The translations under genes were made by a program, and so were the position numbers. The notes under the pieces are model-generated. The model was given only the letters and a program-made list of their open reading frames with translations. It was not told the DNA's origin and did not search any database. Shown piece by piece: positions 1 to 6,242 of a stretch of 10,832 nucleotides of DNA. The stretch comes from Spirochaetaceae bacterium (GTDB taxonomy: Bacteria; Spirochaetota; Spirochaetia; SZUA-6; RPPD01), in NCBI GenBank assembly GCA_003818675.1, contig RPPD01000030.1:1-10832 (forward strand), given 5' to 3'. The stretch's first letter is position 1, and each line of letters begins with the position of its first letter.

Positions 1-30
1 AAATATTTTTGTACAAGTCCTGAAAAAAGC

Positions 31-59
31 TTGACTTTCAGAATACTATATAGTAATAT
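31..59 (+). promoter_or_regulatory. Sigma-70 promoter of the glutaredoxin gene
   Basis: A -35 hexamer TTGACT (31-36) and a -10 hexamer TAATAT (54-59) are separated by exactly 17 bp. Each differs from consensus by one or two bases. Transcription would start near 66, giving a leader of about 26 nt that carries an AAGGAG Shine-Dalgarno site (80-85) before the ATG at 92. It is among the two strongest promoter-like sequences in the window. Confidence 0.8.
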
Positions 60-70
60 ATCTATATAGA
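44..70. repeat. Two AT-rich palindromes inside the glutaredoxin promoter
   Basis: TACTATATAGTA (44-55) is a perfect 12-bp palindrome filling most of the -35/-10 spacer and touching the -10. TCTATATAGA (61-70) is a perfect 10-bp palindrome at the expected start of transcription. Both share the core CTATATAG, with centres 16 bp apart. An additional inverted pair AGTAAT (52-57)/ATTACT (71-76) surrounds the second one. The placement suits a repressor operator, but AT-rich DNA forms short palindromes easily, so a regulatory role is inference. Confidence 0.45.
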
Positions 71-91
71 ATTACTGAGAAGGAGAAGCTT

Positions 92-322
92 ATGAGCGTT
101 AAAATTTACACAACACCTACTTGCGGTTACTGCACCATGGCAAAGCATTATTTCAAGGAGAAGAACATTTCATATACCGAGTATGACGTCTCACGTGACA
201 TAGACAAAGCCGAGGAGATGGTGCGTAAATCAGGTCAGATGGGTGTGCCGGTAATAGAAATCAATGGAAATGTAATCGTAGGTTTCAACAGGCCTGCAAT
301 TGAAAAACTTGTGCAGAATTGA
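92..322 (+). CDS. Glutaredoxin-like redox protein (YruB/NrdH-type, 76 aa)
   Basis: A small cytoplasmic thiol-disulfide oxidoreductase. It probably reduces disulfides or glutathione-type/other low-molecular-weight thiol adducts on target proteins. The thioredoxin-fold marks are all present: the first beta strand (residues 3-7), the redox pair Cys11-Gly-Tyr-Cys14, the cis-proline loop Gly51-Val-Pro53, and the closing Gly64-Phe65. The stretch KSGQMGVPV is typical of the YruB-like group of short glutaredoxins. The 76-residue length is normal for that group, so the gene is complete. The start is set by AAGGAG six bases upstream of the ATG and by the strong promoter at 31-59. It is a single-gene unit convergent with the acyltransferase, and I see no clear terminator in the 56 bp between them. 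Whether it serves ribonucleotide reductase (NrdH role) or general repair cannot be told from context. Confidence 0.92.
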   Translation: MSVKIYTTPTCGYCTMAKHYFKEKNISYTEYDVSRDIDKAEEMVRKSGQMGVPVIEINGNVIVGFNRPAIEKLVQN

Positions 323-378
323 CTGTTGTCGATTACAGGTAAATAAAATTTAAGGCGTGCACAGTTTGCCGGATAGTA

Positions 379-1308
379 TCATTCAGGCTTGCATTCAATG
401 GCTGCAAGCAATTCCATTCGCTTTTTTTCCGTTTCTTCATGCATGCGGTTCATTTCAGCCATGATGCTATCAACAATAAATTCTTTGGAATCGTGGTGGT
501 TGTGTTCGCGTGAATCTTCTTTAACCCGCTCATGATCAAGTTCATGGCGATAATCACGGCAATTGATGACCTTGCTTACCGAGTATATGACCAGATCCCT
601 GGTTGCGAGATCTTCTTCCATTTTGCCATTGGGATTGACGCGGAGGGTGTTTCCGTTTATGGATACAAGGACCATGTAATTGAATGACTTGACGTAGGGA
701 TATACTTCTGTCAGGCCTTTTCCAGTTGAAGGGTCCCATGGCCTGTAACGAGTGCCAGTCGGGAAGACCAGAATGATGTGTCCCTTGTTTTTCAAGCGCA
801 TGAGCTGCCACATGGCGGCCATGTTTATTGCATTGCGTTTAATATTGGCTTCCTTGAGCTCTTCATCGTCTGTGATGTCCTTGAGGAAGCTTGATGGGCA
901 TATGACCAGGCGCGTAAATGCCTCTGTAAAACCGCGGACAAGATCATGTTCCTCGTTTAGTTTGAGTCCTGCGATGGCTATGATTGAGTTCATGATGGCT
1001 TCGCCTTCGCTTCCGCGGCGGGCGAGCAGTTCATACATGTTGGGCAGGTCGAAATTGCTAAAATGTTGCATGAACAGCAGGCAGGATTTACCATCTTTGG
1101 CGAGCTGGAAAAGCTCAACGAGGTTTTCAAATCCTTCAATTGTGCTTCCTGGCAGCAATAATTCATTTACAATCCTGGTGATAATTGCTTTATTTTGGTG
1201 AATACCCTGCTGATAGACATTGTGAGGGGTTACAACATTGTCCTGTGTGGCAGCATTCATGATTTCCAGGGCTATTTCTGGGTATCCTTCAATAAAGGGT
1301 TTCATCAT
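379..1308 (-). CDS. Glycerol(phosphate) acyltransferase, PlsC/GPAT superfamily (309 aa)
   Basis: A probable phospholipid-synthesis enzyme transferring a fatty acyl group to glycerol-3-phosphate or 1-acyl-glycerol-3-phosphate. The catalytic HX4D motif is visible as His82-Phe-Ser-Asn-Phe-Asp87. The substrate-binding block reads Phe182-Pro-Thr-Gly-Thr-Arg187 followed by YRPWDPSTGKG. The usual glutamate of FPEGTR is threonine here, and the RPxDPxTG stretch resembles the soluble plastid/chlamydial glycerol-3-phosphate acyltransferases more than classic PlsC. No membrane helix is obvious. The C-terminal 70 residues are highly charged and histidine-rich, probably helical. The start has two adjacent ATGs (1308, 1305) and no recognisable Shine-Dalgarno site; an in-frame TGA closes the frame just upstream. 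The gene begins 28 bp after the terminator at 1336-1371, so it relies on readthrough or a promoter very close to its start. Superfamily is secure; substrate order (PlsB-like or PlsC-like) is not. Confidence 0.82.
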   Translation of the reverse strand: MMKPFIEGYPEIALEIMNAATQDNVVTPHNVYQQGIHQNKAIITRIVNELLLPGSTIEGFENLVELFQLAKDGKSCLLFMQHFSNFDLPNMYELLARRGSEGEAIMNSIIAIAGLKLNEEHDLVRGFTEAFTRLVICPSSFLKDITDDEELKEANIKRNAINMAAMWQLMRLKNKGHIILVFPTGTRYRPWDPSTGKGLTEVYPYVKSFNYMVLVSINGNTLRVNPNGKMEEDLATRDLVIYSVSKVINCRDYRHELDHERVKEDSREHNHHDSKEFIVDSIMAEMNRMHEETEKKRMELLAAIECKPE

Positions 1309-1335
1309 TTGGGAAGAGTATCATGCTTTGTATTG

Positions 1336-1371
1336 AAGAAAAAGCCCCTATTTCCAGGTTATTGGGGGCTT
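1336..1371 (-). terminator. Intrinsic terminator of the chemotaxis receptor gene, overlapping its stop codon
   Basis: On the minus strand AAGCCCC (1365-1371) and GGGGCTT (1342-1348) form a perfect 7-bp stem with a 16-nt loop. Five T follow (1339-1343, sharing two with the stem), then C and TT. The left arm lies within the last codons of the receptor gene and its TAA stop is in the loop. The long loop makes the hairpin only moderately stable, so partial readthrough into the acyltransferase gene is plausible. Confidence 0.6.
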
Positions 1372-2732
1372 ACCTTAACATGCGAAAGTTGAGTTTTTAT
1401 TTCCTCAATAGAATGGTCGTTCTTTACTACAAGATCCTGCAGCAGGGCCAAGGCTTTTTCTATCTCATCCCCGCCGTTCATCTGTTCCTGCTGAGCCTTG
1501 AGGATTTCAAGTGCAACCTCGTCTATTTTATTTACCGAGGAGGTGATTTTTTCATTGCCTTCGGTCTCCTCCACTACGCCAGTCCTTATGAGATTGGATA
1601 GGGAGACGAGGTGCGACATTGATTTGAGGATCTCCTGGGCTCCAATCCGCTGTTCACTCATGGCATTTGCGATTTCGATAATGATTTTTACGGTTTTGTT
1701 GATATCTGTCATGATTGCGTTGAACGCCTTGCCGGTTTCCTCGGAAAGTTTTGAACCGTGGGCTATTTTTTCCAGTGTTTCCTGGACGTTTTTCTTTATT
1801 GACTTTGCTTCCCGGGCGGAATCAGAAGCAAGTTTCCTGATTTCCTCTGCCACTACGGCAAATCCCTTGCCGGCTTCACCTGCATGGGCCGCCTCAATTG
1901 CCGCGTTCATGGACAGCAGGTTGGTGGTGGCGGCTATCTTGGTGATACCGCCTATTGCCTCGGCGATTTTTTTTGAGGTTACCTGTATATCCTGGATGGC
2001 GGAAAACATTGTCTTGATCCGGTCATCTCCTTCACGCGCAATTTTCTCAAGCTGGCGGCTTATCTCTTCCGCTTTTTCCGCGCTCTTGCTCACCGAGTTG
2101 ATGGAGCTGACCATTTCCTCGATTGAGGCAGAGCTTTCTGCAACTGCACTGGACTGGCTTTCTATGTGATTCTTGATGCTTTCCGTGGATGTGGATACCT
2201 TTTCAGCCTGCGCGACGGTTTCTTCAATGAAAGTCTTCTGTCTCTCAAGGCTGGATGTGATGTTTCTGATAGACGCCACCATTTCCCTGGAGGCGGCACC
2301 TGTCTGGGTGAGGGCGGATACCAGATCGTCATGGGTTGCATCCACAGCGATAGTCAAGCGCTTGATAATGCCAAAAATTGAGTCCAGCGATGTGACCAGT
2401 TCAGTGACCGAGAGCCCAATTTCGCGAAAATCACCCCTGGATAGATTTGCATTTCTAATTGTAAAATCAAGTCTTTTTATTGAGGAGCAGATTTCTACCA
2501 ATTTTTTGAATGGAGACTGTTGCTTGAAAAATAAAAAAAGGCTGATGCATATAAGGAGAATCACCAGAATTACAAAGATCGATAGAATTGTTCTGAGAGC
2601 TGGAACAGAAGTATTTTCAGCTGGCAGTGAAAATACTGTTACAAGCAGGTATATGGCAATTGCGACAAGCAATGCATTTATGATAAGAATCAGGGCAAGC
2701 ATGCCCTTTGCTCTGGATTTTTCAGGAGCCAT
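1359..2732 (-). CDS. Methyl-accepting chemotaxis protein without a periplasmic sensor domain (457 aa)
   Basis: A membrane chemoreceptor-type protein that would control CheA/CheW. Two hydrophobic helices at about residues 11-34 and 48-69 are joined by only about 13 residues, so there is no room for an external ligand-binding domain. Residues 70-130 may be a degenerate HAMP-like linker. Residues from about 140 onward form the long helical signalling coiled coil. The conserved hairpin tip is plain around residues 265-305, including [24 protein letters not shown] split across the typical turn, followed by AEEIRKLA. There is no C-terminal NWETF-like pentapeptide. The start is well supported by GAGGTGA six bases before the ATG and by a sigma-70 promoter at 2779-2807. 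It ends in a terminator overlapping the stop. It is divergent from ndk. No other chemotaxis gene is in view, so it is an orphan receptor that perhaps senses membrane or cytoplasmic state. Confidence 0.93.
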   Translation of the reverse strand: MAPEKSRAKGMLALILIINALLVAIAIYLLVTVFSLPAENTSVPALRTILSIFVILVILLICISLFLFFKQQSPFKKLVEICSSIKRLDFTIRNANLSRGDFREIGLSVTELVTSLDSIFGIIKRLTIAVDATHDDLVSALTQTGAASREMVASIRNITSSLERQKTFIEETVAQAEKVSTSTESIKNHIESQSSAVAESSASIEEMVSSINSVSKSAEKAEEISRQLEKIAREGDDRIKTMFSAIQDIQVTSKKIAEAIGGITKIAATTNLLSMNAAIEAAHAGEAGKGFAVVAEEIRKLASDSAREAKSIKKNVQETLEKIAHGSKLSEETGKAFNAIMTDINKTVKIIIEIANAMSEQRIGAQEILKSMSHLVSLSNLIRTGVVEETEGNEKITSSVNKIDEVALEILKAQQEQMNGGDEIEKALALLQDLVVKNDHSIEEIKTQLSHVKVSPQ

Positions 2733-2778
2733 TCAGGTCACCTCATAAAATAAATACTGCGAATTTTCTGTGGATTTA

Positions 2779-2807
2779 ACTCTAATCTTTTTGGCAGGAT
2801 TTGTCAA
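2779..2807 (-). promoter_or_regulatory. Sigma-70 promoter of the chemotaxis receptor gene
   Basis: Read on the minus strand, a perfect -35 TTGACA (2802-2807) lies 17 bp from a -10 TAGAGT (2779-2784, four of six matches). The expected start is near 2772, leaving a leader of about 40 nt with the GAGGTGA ribosome binding site. A flagellar/chemotaxis sigma-28 promoter was looked for in the same interval and nothing convincing was found. Confidence 0.6.
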
Positions 2808-2917
2808 AAAAAAAGGATAAAAAGTTCAACAAGGCTTTGAAATCGGCTATCGACTCCTTTTTTATTCAAATTTTGCCACTTGATGTTTTTCAGTACTTTC
2901 TATACAGTCGTTTCACT

Positions 2918-3442
2918 ATGGAAACTTCAATAAAACATCAGTTTACGCTTATCATCCTCAAACCAGACGCGCTTGTAAAATCCCTTACAGGAAACATTAT
3001 CACCCGCCTTTCAGAGGCTCGCTTAAGAATTGTAGCCGCCAAGGTGACAAAGGTTTCCCTGGAACAGGCCAAGAAGCATTATGCCCACCTTGTAGAAAAG
3101 CCGTTTTTCAATGACCTTTATGACTATTTCTGCGGCAAGGTATACGGCGGTGAGTACGAACGCGTTCTTGCTTTTGTCTACGAAGGCGAGGATGCCATTA
3201 ACCGCGTACGCAAGATTGCGGGAGTGACCAATCCCCTTGAGGCGGATCCCATCTCCATCCGTGGAGCCTACGGTCGTATCAACAAGAAGGGCATCATGGA
3301 GAACGTTATCCATTGTTCGGACTCGGAGGAATCCGCGGAAAAGGAAATCAAGATGTGGTTCCAGCCAGATGACATCAGTGAAGACGTATATCCAACACAC
3401 ATGGCTGACATGACAGGCAAAAAACACAGGTCCTGGTCGTAA
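2918..3442 (+). CDS. ndk: Nucleoside diphosphate kinase (174 aa)
   Basis: Transfers the terminal phosphate of a nucleoside triphosphate to a nucleoside diphosphate through a phosphohistidine, balancing NTP and dNTP pools in the cytoplasm. Family marks in order: the first strand with Lys15-Pro-Asp (LKPDA), KPFF, the GVTNP loop, IRGAYGR, and the active-site box Asn-Val-Ile-His132-Cys-Ser-Asp-Ser. The usual Gly after the catalytic His is Cys here. The protein is longer than the common 140-150 residues because of a few extra residues before the active-site box and a 25-30 residue C-terminal tail. The frame is open further upstream to a TTG at 2801, but I chose the ATG at 2918 because it fits the family N-terminus and because the TTG lies in the divergent receptor promoter. 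No Shine-Dalgarno site precedes this ATG. The gene ends 13 bp before the oligoendopeptidase start, so the two probably form an operon. Confidence 0.9.
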   Translation: METSIKHQFTLIILKPDALVKSLTGNIITRLSEARLRIVAAKVTKVSLEQAKKHYAHLVEKPFFNDLYDYFCGKVYGGEYERVLAFVYEGEDAINRVRKIAGVTNPLEADPISIRGAYGRINKKGIMENVIHCSDSEESAEKEIKMWFQPDDISEDVYPTHMADMTGKKHRSWS

Positions 3443-3455
3443 TAGGCGGTCTATA

Positions 3456-5333
3456 ATGAGCAGGCTTCAAGCAAGGAAGGAGCTTCCTGTCTGGAATCTG
3501 GATGTTGTATATCCAGGAACAGCATCTGAGGAGTATGCTTCCGACCTCACAGAGTGCAGAAAACAGGCGAATGCAATTGCTGATCTGGCAAAAAATATAC
3601 CCAGGAGCGATGGCGAGAAGATCGGTTGGCTCAAGCAGTACATCAGACTGTGTAATTCATTCAGCGATATTTTTGAAAACCTCTACTCGTGGGTATACAT
3701 GCGTTTTTCCGTCAACACGGAAGATTATGATGCAGTAAACCAGATGAACCTGCTGGATGAGATCAAGATTCCAGCCAAGACATCGCTTCTGGAATTCCGA
3801 CAGGTTATTACTTCGCTTGAACGCTCCATTGCAGAGTGTTTTTTACTGGAACCGGAGCTCAAACAGCATTCCTTTTTTATTCACGAGCAGATCCTGCTAA
3901 AGAGCAGACAGATGTCAAGACCCGAGGAAGAACTTGCCGAGGAGCTGCTTCGCACTGGCGGGGACATGTGGGGCCGTCTGCAGGAGGCAATGTCATCAAG
4001 CCTGCAGGCAAGCTGGCCAGGCAAGGGGAAAAAAACTGTCACGGAACTGCGGGGTCTTGCCTTTGATCCTGACAGGGCTGTCAGAAAAAAAGCCTTTGAA
4101 CTGGAACTTGCAGCATGGGAAACGGCAAAGGTTCCGCTCTCTTTTGCAATAAACGGTGTCAAGGGTTTTTCTGTTGTGCTGGATCGCCGCAGAAAATACA
4201 GGGATACTCTGGATCGTTCAATACTGCAGGCCAGAATGTCAGAAAAAGCACTTACGACATTGATTGCTTCCATGAAAAGCTCACTTACTGATTTTCGCAG
4301 ATATCTTGCGGCCAAGGCTAAAATACTCCATCTCCCAAAACTCGCTTTTTTCGACCTTTTCGCGCCTGTGAGCAAATCAGGCAAGGCATGGAGTTTCCCG
4401 CAGGCACAGAAATTTATTATCTCCAGGTTTGGCGATTTTTCAGAGAAGCTCGCTGGATTCGCAAAGAACGCTTTTGCTTCTGGTTGGGTGGATGCAAAGC
4501 CCAGGAAGGGCAAGGTGGGAGGCGCTTACTGCATTTCCCTGCCGGAGAAAAAGGAGTCCAGGGTTCTCTGCAATTTCAATGACACATTCGGTGCAGTCAC
4601 GACTGTGGCGCATGAACTCGGGCACGCGTTTCATCACCATGTGCTGGCGGAAGAGACTTCACTGTTGCGTGACTATCCCATGACCCTGGCAGAGACTGCT
4701 TCGATATTTTCAGAGAATATTATCTTTGAGGGCGCCCTTGATACTTTCCCGCGCCAGGAAAAAACCAGCGCTCTCGAGCATTTCCTGCAGGATTCCACCC
4801 AGATAATTGTGGATATCCTCTCGCGCTATATTTTCGAATCAAAACTATTGGAAGAGAGGGTCAAACAGGAACTCTCTCCGGAACTTCTCTGCAAGCTCAT
4901 GAAAGAAGCGCAAATGGAAACCTACGGGGACGCGCTCGATGAAAAATATCTTCACCCCTACATGTGGGCAGTCAAGAGTCACTATTACAGGAGTGAGCTC
5001 GCCTTCTACAATTTTCCTTACGCTTTCGGACTGCTCTTTGGACTGGCGCTTGTCGCGCAATACCGCGAGCAGGGCAAGGGTTTTGCAGCTGAATATGAGC
5101 GGATACTTTCTCTCACAGGAAGAATGACCTGTGTTGATTTGGCAAAAGAAATTGGCCTTGACATTGAGTCTGAATCCTTCTGGCAAAAGGGACTGGATGT
5201 GATCAGGAAACGGATAGACGAGTTCTGCAAAATCGCCGAGTCTGGCATGACAGGTGTGGCCAAAAAAGCAGTGGCGAAAAAGATGGCGAAGAAAAAACCA
5301 GTAGCGACAAAGAAGCCGGCACACAAGAAATAA
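3456..5333 (+). CDS. pepF: Oligoendopeptidase F-like M3B zinc metallopeptidase with a lysine-rich tail (625 aa)
   Basis: A cytoplasmic zinc peptidase that would cleave short peptides, completing protein turnover. The N-terminus WNLDVVYPG is a standard PepF-family opening, supporting the start; a weak AGGCGG precedes the ATG. The active site is His386-Glu-Leu-Gly-His390, followed by FHHH, with the likely third zinc ligand Glu413 in the TLAETAS helix. The C-terminal substrate-binding segment with tyrosines (MWAVKSHYYR, YNFPYAFG) lies around residues 500-530. Length up to about residue 600 matches the family. The last 25 residues (601-625) are an unusual run of Lys, Ala, Val and Pro in KKAVAKK/KKPVATKK-like repeats, resembling a histone H1-type nucleic-acid-binding tail; its role is unknown. 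The gene follows ndk by 13 bp. The two inverted repeats starting at 5356 may mark the end of the transcript, though neither has a T run. Confidence 0.92.
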   Translation: MSRLQARKELPVWNLDVVYPGTASEEYASDLTECRKQANAIADLAKNIPRSDGEKIGWLKQYIRLCNSFSDIFENLYSWVYMRFSVNTEDYDAVNQMNLLDEIKIPAKTSLLEFRQVITSLERSIAECFLLEPELKQHSFFIHEQILLKSRQMSRPEEELAEELLRTGGDMWGRLQEAMSSSLQASWPGKGKKTVTELRGLAFDPDRAVRKKAFELELAAWETAKVPLSFAINGVKGFSVVLDRRRKYRDTLDRSILQARMSEKALTTLIASMKSSLTDFRRYLAAKAKILHLPKLAFFDLFAPVSKSGKAWSFPQAQKFIISRFGDFSEKLAGFAKNAFASGWVDAKPRKGKVGGAYCISLPEKKESRVLCNFNDTFGAVTTVAHELGHAFHHHVLAEETSLLRDYPMTLAETASIFSENIIFEGALDTFPRQEKTSALEHFLQDSTQIIVDILSRYIFESKLLEERVKQELSPELLCKLMKEAQMETYGDALDEKYLHPYMWAVKSHYYRSELAFYNFPYAFGLLFGLALVAQYREQGKGFAAEYERILSLTGRMTCVDLAKEIGLDIESESFWQKGLDVIRKRIDEFCKIAESGMTGVAKKAVAKKMAKKKPVATKKPAHKK

Positions 5334-5355
5334 TCAGCAATACCTAAGGAAGTTG

Positions 5356-5405
5356 TGGAGTTCTGTTTTATTCCATTTCTTTAAATAGAATAAAACAGAA
5401 CTCCA
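5356..5405. repeat. Perfect 18-bp inverted repeat, hairpin A
   Basis: TGGAGTTCTGTTTTATTC (5356-5373) is exactly complementary to 5388-5405 across a 14-nt loop. Inside, ATTT (5375-5378) pairs with AAAT (5383-5386) after one C/A mismatch, so the full stem is about 22 bp with a CTTT loop. It begins 22 bp after the pepF stop codon. There is no T run after it, so it is not a standard terminator, although it could act as a Rho-independent-like stop or 3'-end stabiliser for the ndk-pepF transcript. Confidence 0.85.
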
Positions 5406-5407
5406 AT

Positions 5408-5455
5408 GTTTGCCCCAAAAGTATCCTTATTCAAATAGATACTTTTGGGGCAAAC
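5408..5455. repeat. Perfect 18-bp inverted repeat, hairpin B
   Basis: GTTTGCCCCAAAAGTATC (5408-5425) is exactly complementary to 5438-5455 across a 12-nt loop. It starts two bases after hairpin A and ends two bases before the -35 of the next promoter. Its arms are unrelated to those of hairpin A, yet geometry and loop ends are alike: both loops begin with C and end in AAATA. No T run follows. Confidence 0.85.
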
Positions 5456-5457
5456 TC

Positions 5458-5486
5458 TTGACCGTGGCCTGCTTTCGTAATAATAT
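5458..5486 (+). promoter_or_regulatory. Sigma-70 promoter of the small membrane protein gene
   Basis: The -35 TTGACC (5458-5463) and -10 TAATAT (5481-5486) are separated by 17 bp. The expected start is near 5493, giving a leader of only about 20 nt that carries AAAGGAGG (5498-5505). Hairpin B abuts the -35 from upstream. Confidence 0.75.
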
Positions 5487-5512
5487 TTTCCCATAATAAA
5501 GGAGGCCTCGCC

Positions 5513-5770
5513 ATGACATGGAATATCATTTATTTTATCATTGGAATCGCAGCCGCAGTGGCCGGTATATGGAACCTCGCGCAGCGAAGGAATCTCTTCC
5601 TGTCCATTGCAGGAATTCTCTGGTTTATAATCACGCTCTTCACATTTATTTTCAGTCTCGGATTCTGGACCACTGAACTGCTTCCAGGAGCTTCCATAGG
5701 CAGCCTTATTCTGTATGTGGCCATTCCGGTTTTTGTGATTCTGGCTTTTTTTCAGAGAGGCAACAGGTAA
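5513..5770 (+). CDS. Small membrane protein with three predicted helices (85 aa, unknown function)
   Basis: I do not recognise a named family. The sequence is dominated by three hydrophobic segments at about residues 4-22, 28-50 and 61-80. A basic turn (QRR, 24-26) separates the first two and the C-terminus is basic (FQRGNR). By the positive-inside rule these two would be cytoplasmic, which conflicts with the parity of three helices unless one segment is re-entrant. There is no cleavable signal peptide, metal site or enzymatic motif. Reality of the gene is well supported: near-consensus promoter, AAAGGAGG seven bases before the ATG, and a strong terminator 25 bp after the stop make a self-contained unit. 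The efficient expression signals suggest an abundant or stress-induced protein; that is inference. Confidence 0.8.
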   Translation: MTWNIIYFIIGIAAAVAGIWNLAQRRNLFLSIAGILWFIITLFTFIFSLGFWTTELLPGASIGSLILYVAIPVFVILAFFQRGNR

Positions 5771-5795
5771 GATTATATAACAGGGATAATAGCCG

Positions 5796-5832
5796 ACCGC
5801 CACGGGCCATGTGTGACCGGGGCGGTTTTTTT
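5796..5832 (+). terminator. Intrinsic terminator of the small membrane protein gene
   Basis: ACCGCC (5796-5801) pairs with GGCGGT (5821-5826). After one A/G mismatch the stem continues with CGG (5803-5805)/CCG (5817-5819). Seven T follow (5826-5832). This is a textbook GC-rich hairpin with a U tract. It lies between convergent genes; on the minus strand there is no T tract, so it serves mainly the plus strand. Confidence 0.9.
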
Positions 5833-5843
5833 ATGCCTGTCAG

Positions 5844-6227
5844 TCAGGGTACGGCCGCGATCATGGAAATTTCAACATGACCGCCCAGTGGAAGTGAAGA
5901 CACACCTACTGTGGTCCGGGCTGGTTTGTTGCCGTCCATAATCAGATCGTAGACCTGGTTTACAATTTTCCAGACAGACAGGTCTGTGAGATAAATGTTT
6001 GTTGAAAGCACGTCTGCAAATCCCGCGTTACCGGCGGCAAGCACATGCCGTAGATTTTCCAGGGCCTGGCGTGTTTCTTTTTCTATGGAATCGCCAACAA
6101 TGGCTTTGGTTTTTGGATCTATGCCGAGCTGGCCAGCTGTAAAAATGAAGCCATTTGCGAGCGTAGCCTGCGAGTATGGGCCGACTGGTTCGGGCGCATT
6201 GGCCGTATAAAGCCTTGAAATTGCCAT
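5844..6227 (-). CDS. ridA: RidA family reactive intermediate (enamine/imine) deaminase (127 aa)
   Basis: Hydrolyses reactive 2-aminoacrylate and related enamines/imines released by PLP enzymes, protecting other PLP enzymes from damage. The family opens with APEPVGPYSQA at residues 11-21, shows TAGQLGIDP at 30-38, and has the key carboxylate-binding Arg104 (PARTTVGV) and Glu119 (VEISMIA), equivalent to Arg105 and Glu120 of E. coli RidA. Length is the family norm (about 125-130). The start is set by AGGAGG seven bases upstream. The gene starts 15 bp after the lysA stop on the same strand, so it is the second gene of a lysA-ridA operon. The pairing with a PLP decarboxylase agrees with the detoxifying role rather than the old ribonuclease (L-PSP) label. 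Confidence 0.95.
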   Translation of the reverse strand: MAISRLYTANAPEPVGPYSQATLANGFIFTAGQLGIDPKTKAIVGDSIEKETRQALENLRHVLAAGNAGFADVLSTNIYLTDLSVWKIVNQVYDLIMDGNKPARTTVGVSSLPLGGHVEISMIAAVP

Positions 6228-6242
6228 TCCAGACCTCCTGAA

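Noticed and set aside
1498..2169. 223-codon open frame on the plus strand opposite the chemotaxis receptor
   Set aside because: It is antisense to a clear coding region, has no recognisable domain or start signal, and its composition is what the complement of the receptor coiled coil gives.
2736..2790. Sigma-28 (flagellar/chemotaxis) promoter for the receptor
   Set aside because: A TAAA is present but the GCCGATAA half matches in only a few positions; the sigma-70 pair is better.
2801..2917. 39-codon upstream extension of ndk from a TTG codon (basic, then hydrophobic)
   Set aside because: It lies on the divergent receptor promoter, has no properly spaced ribosome binding site, and the family N-terminus fits the ATG at 2918. 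A real N-terminal extension is not fully excluded.
3881..4513. 210-codon open frame antisense to the oligoendopeptidase
   Set aside because: Shadow of the M3B gene; serine-rich low-information sequence and no start signals.
5356..5455. Twin hairpins as an integron attC site, CRISPR repeat or invertible switch
   Set aside because: No integrase, no repeated unit with spacers, and the loops (12-14 nt) are too short to hold an invertible promoter.
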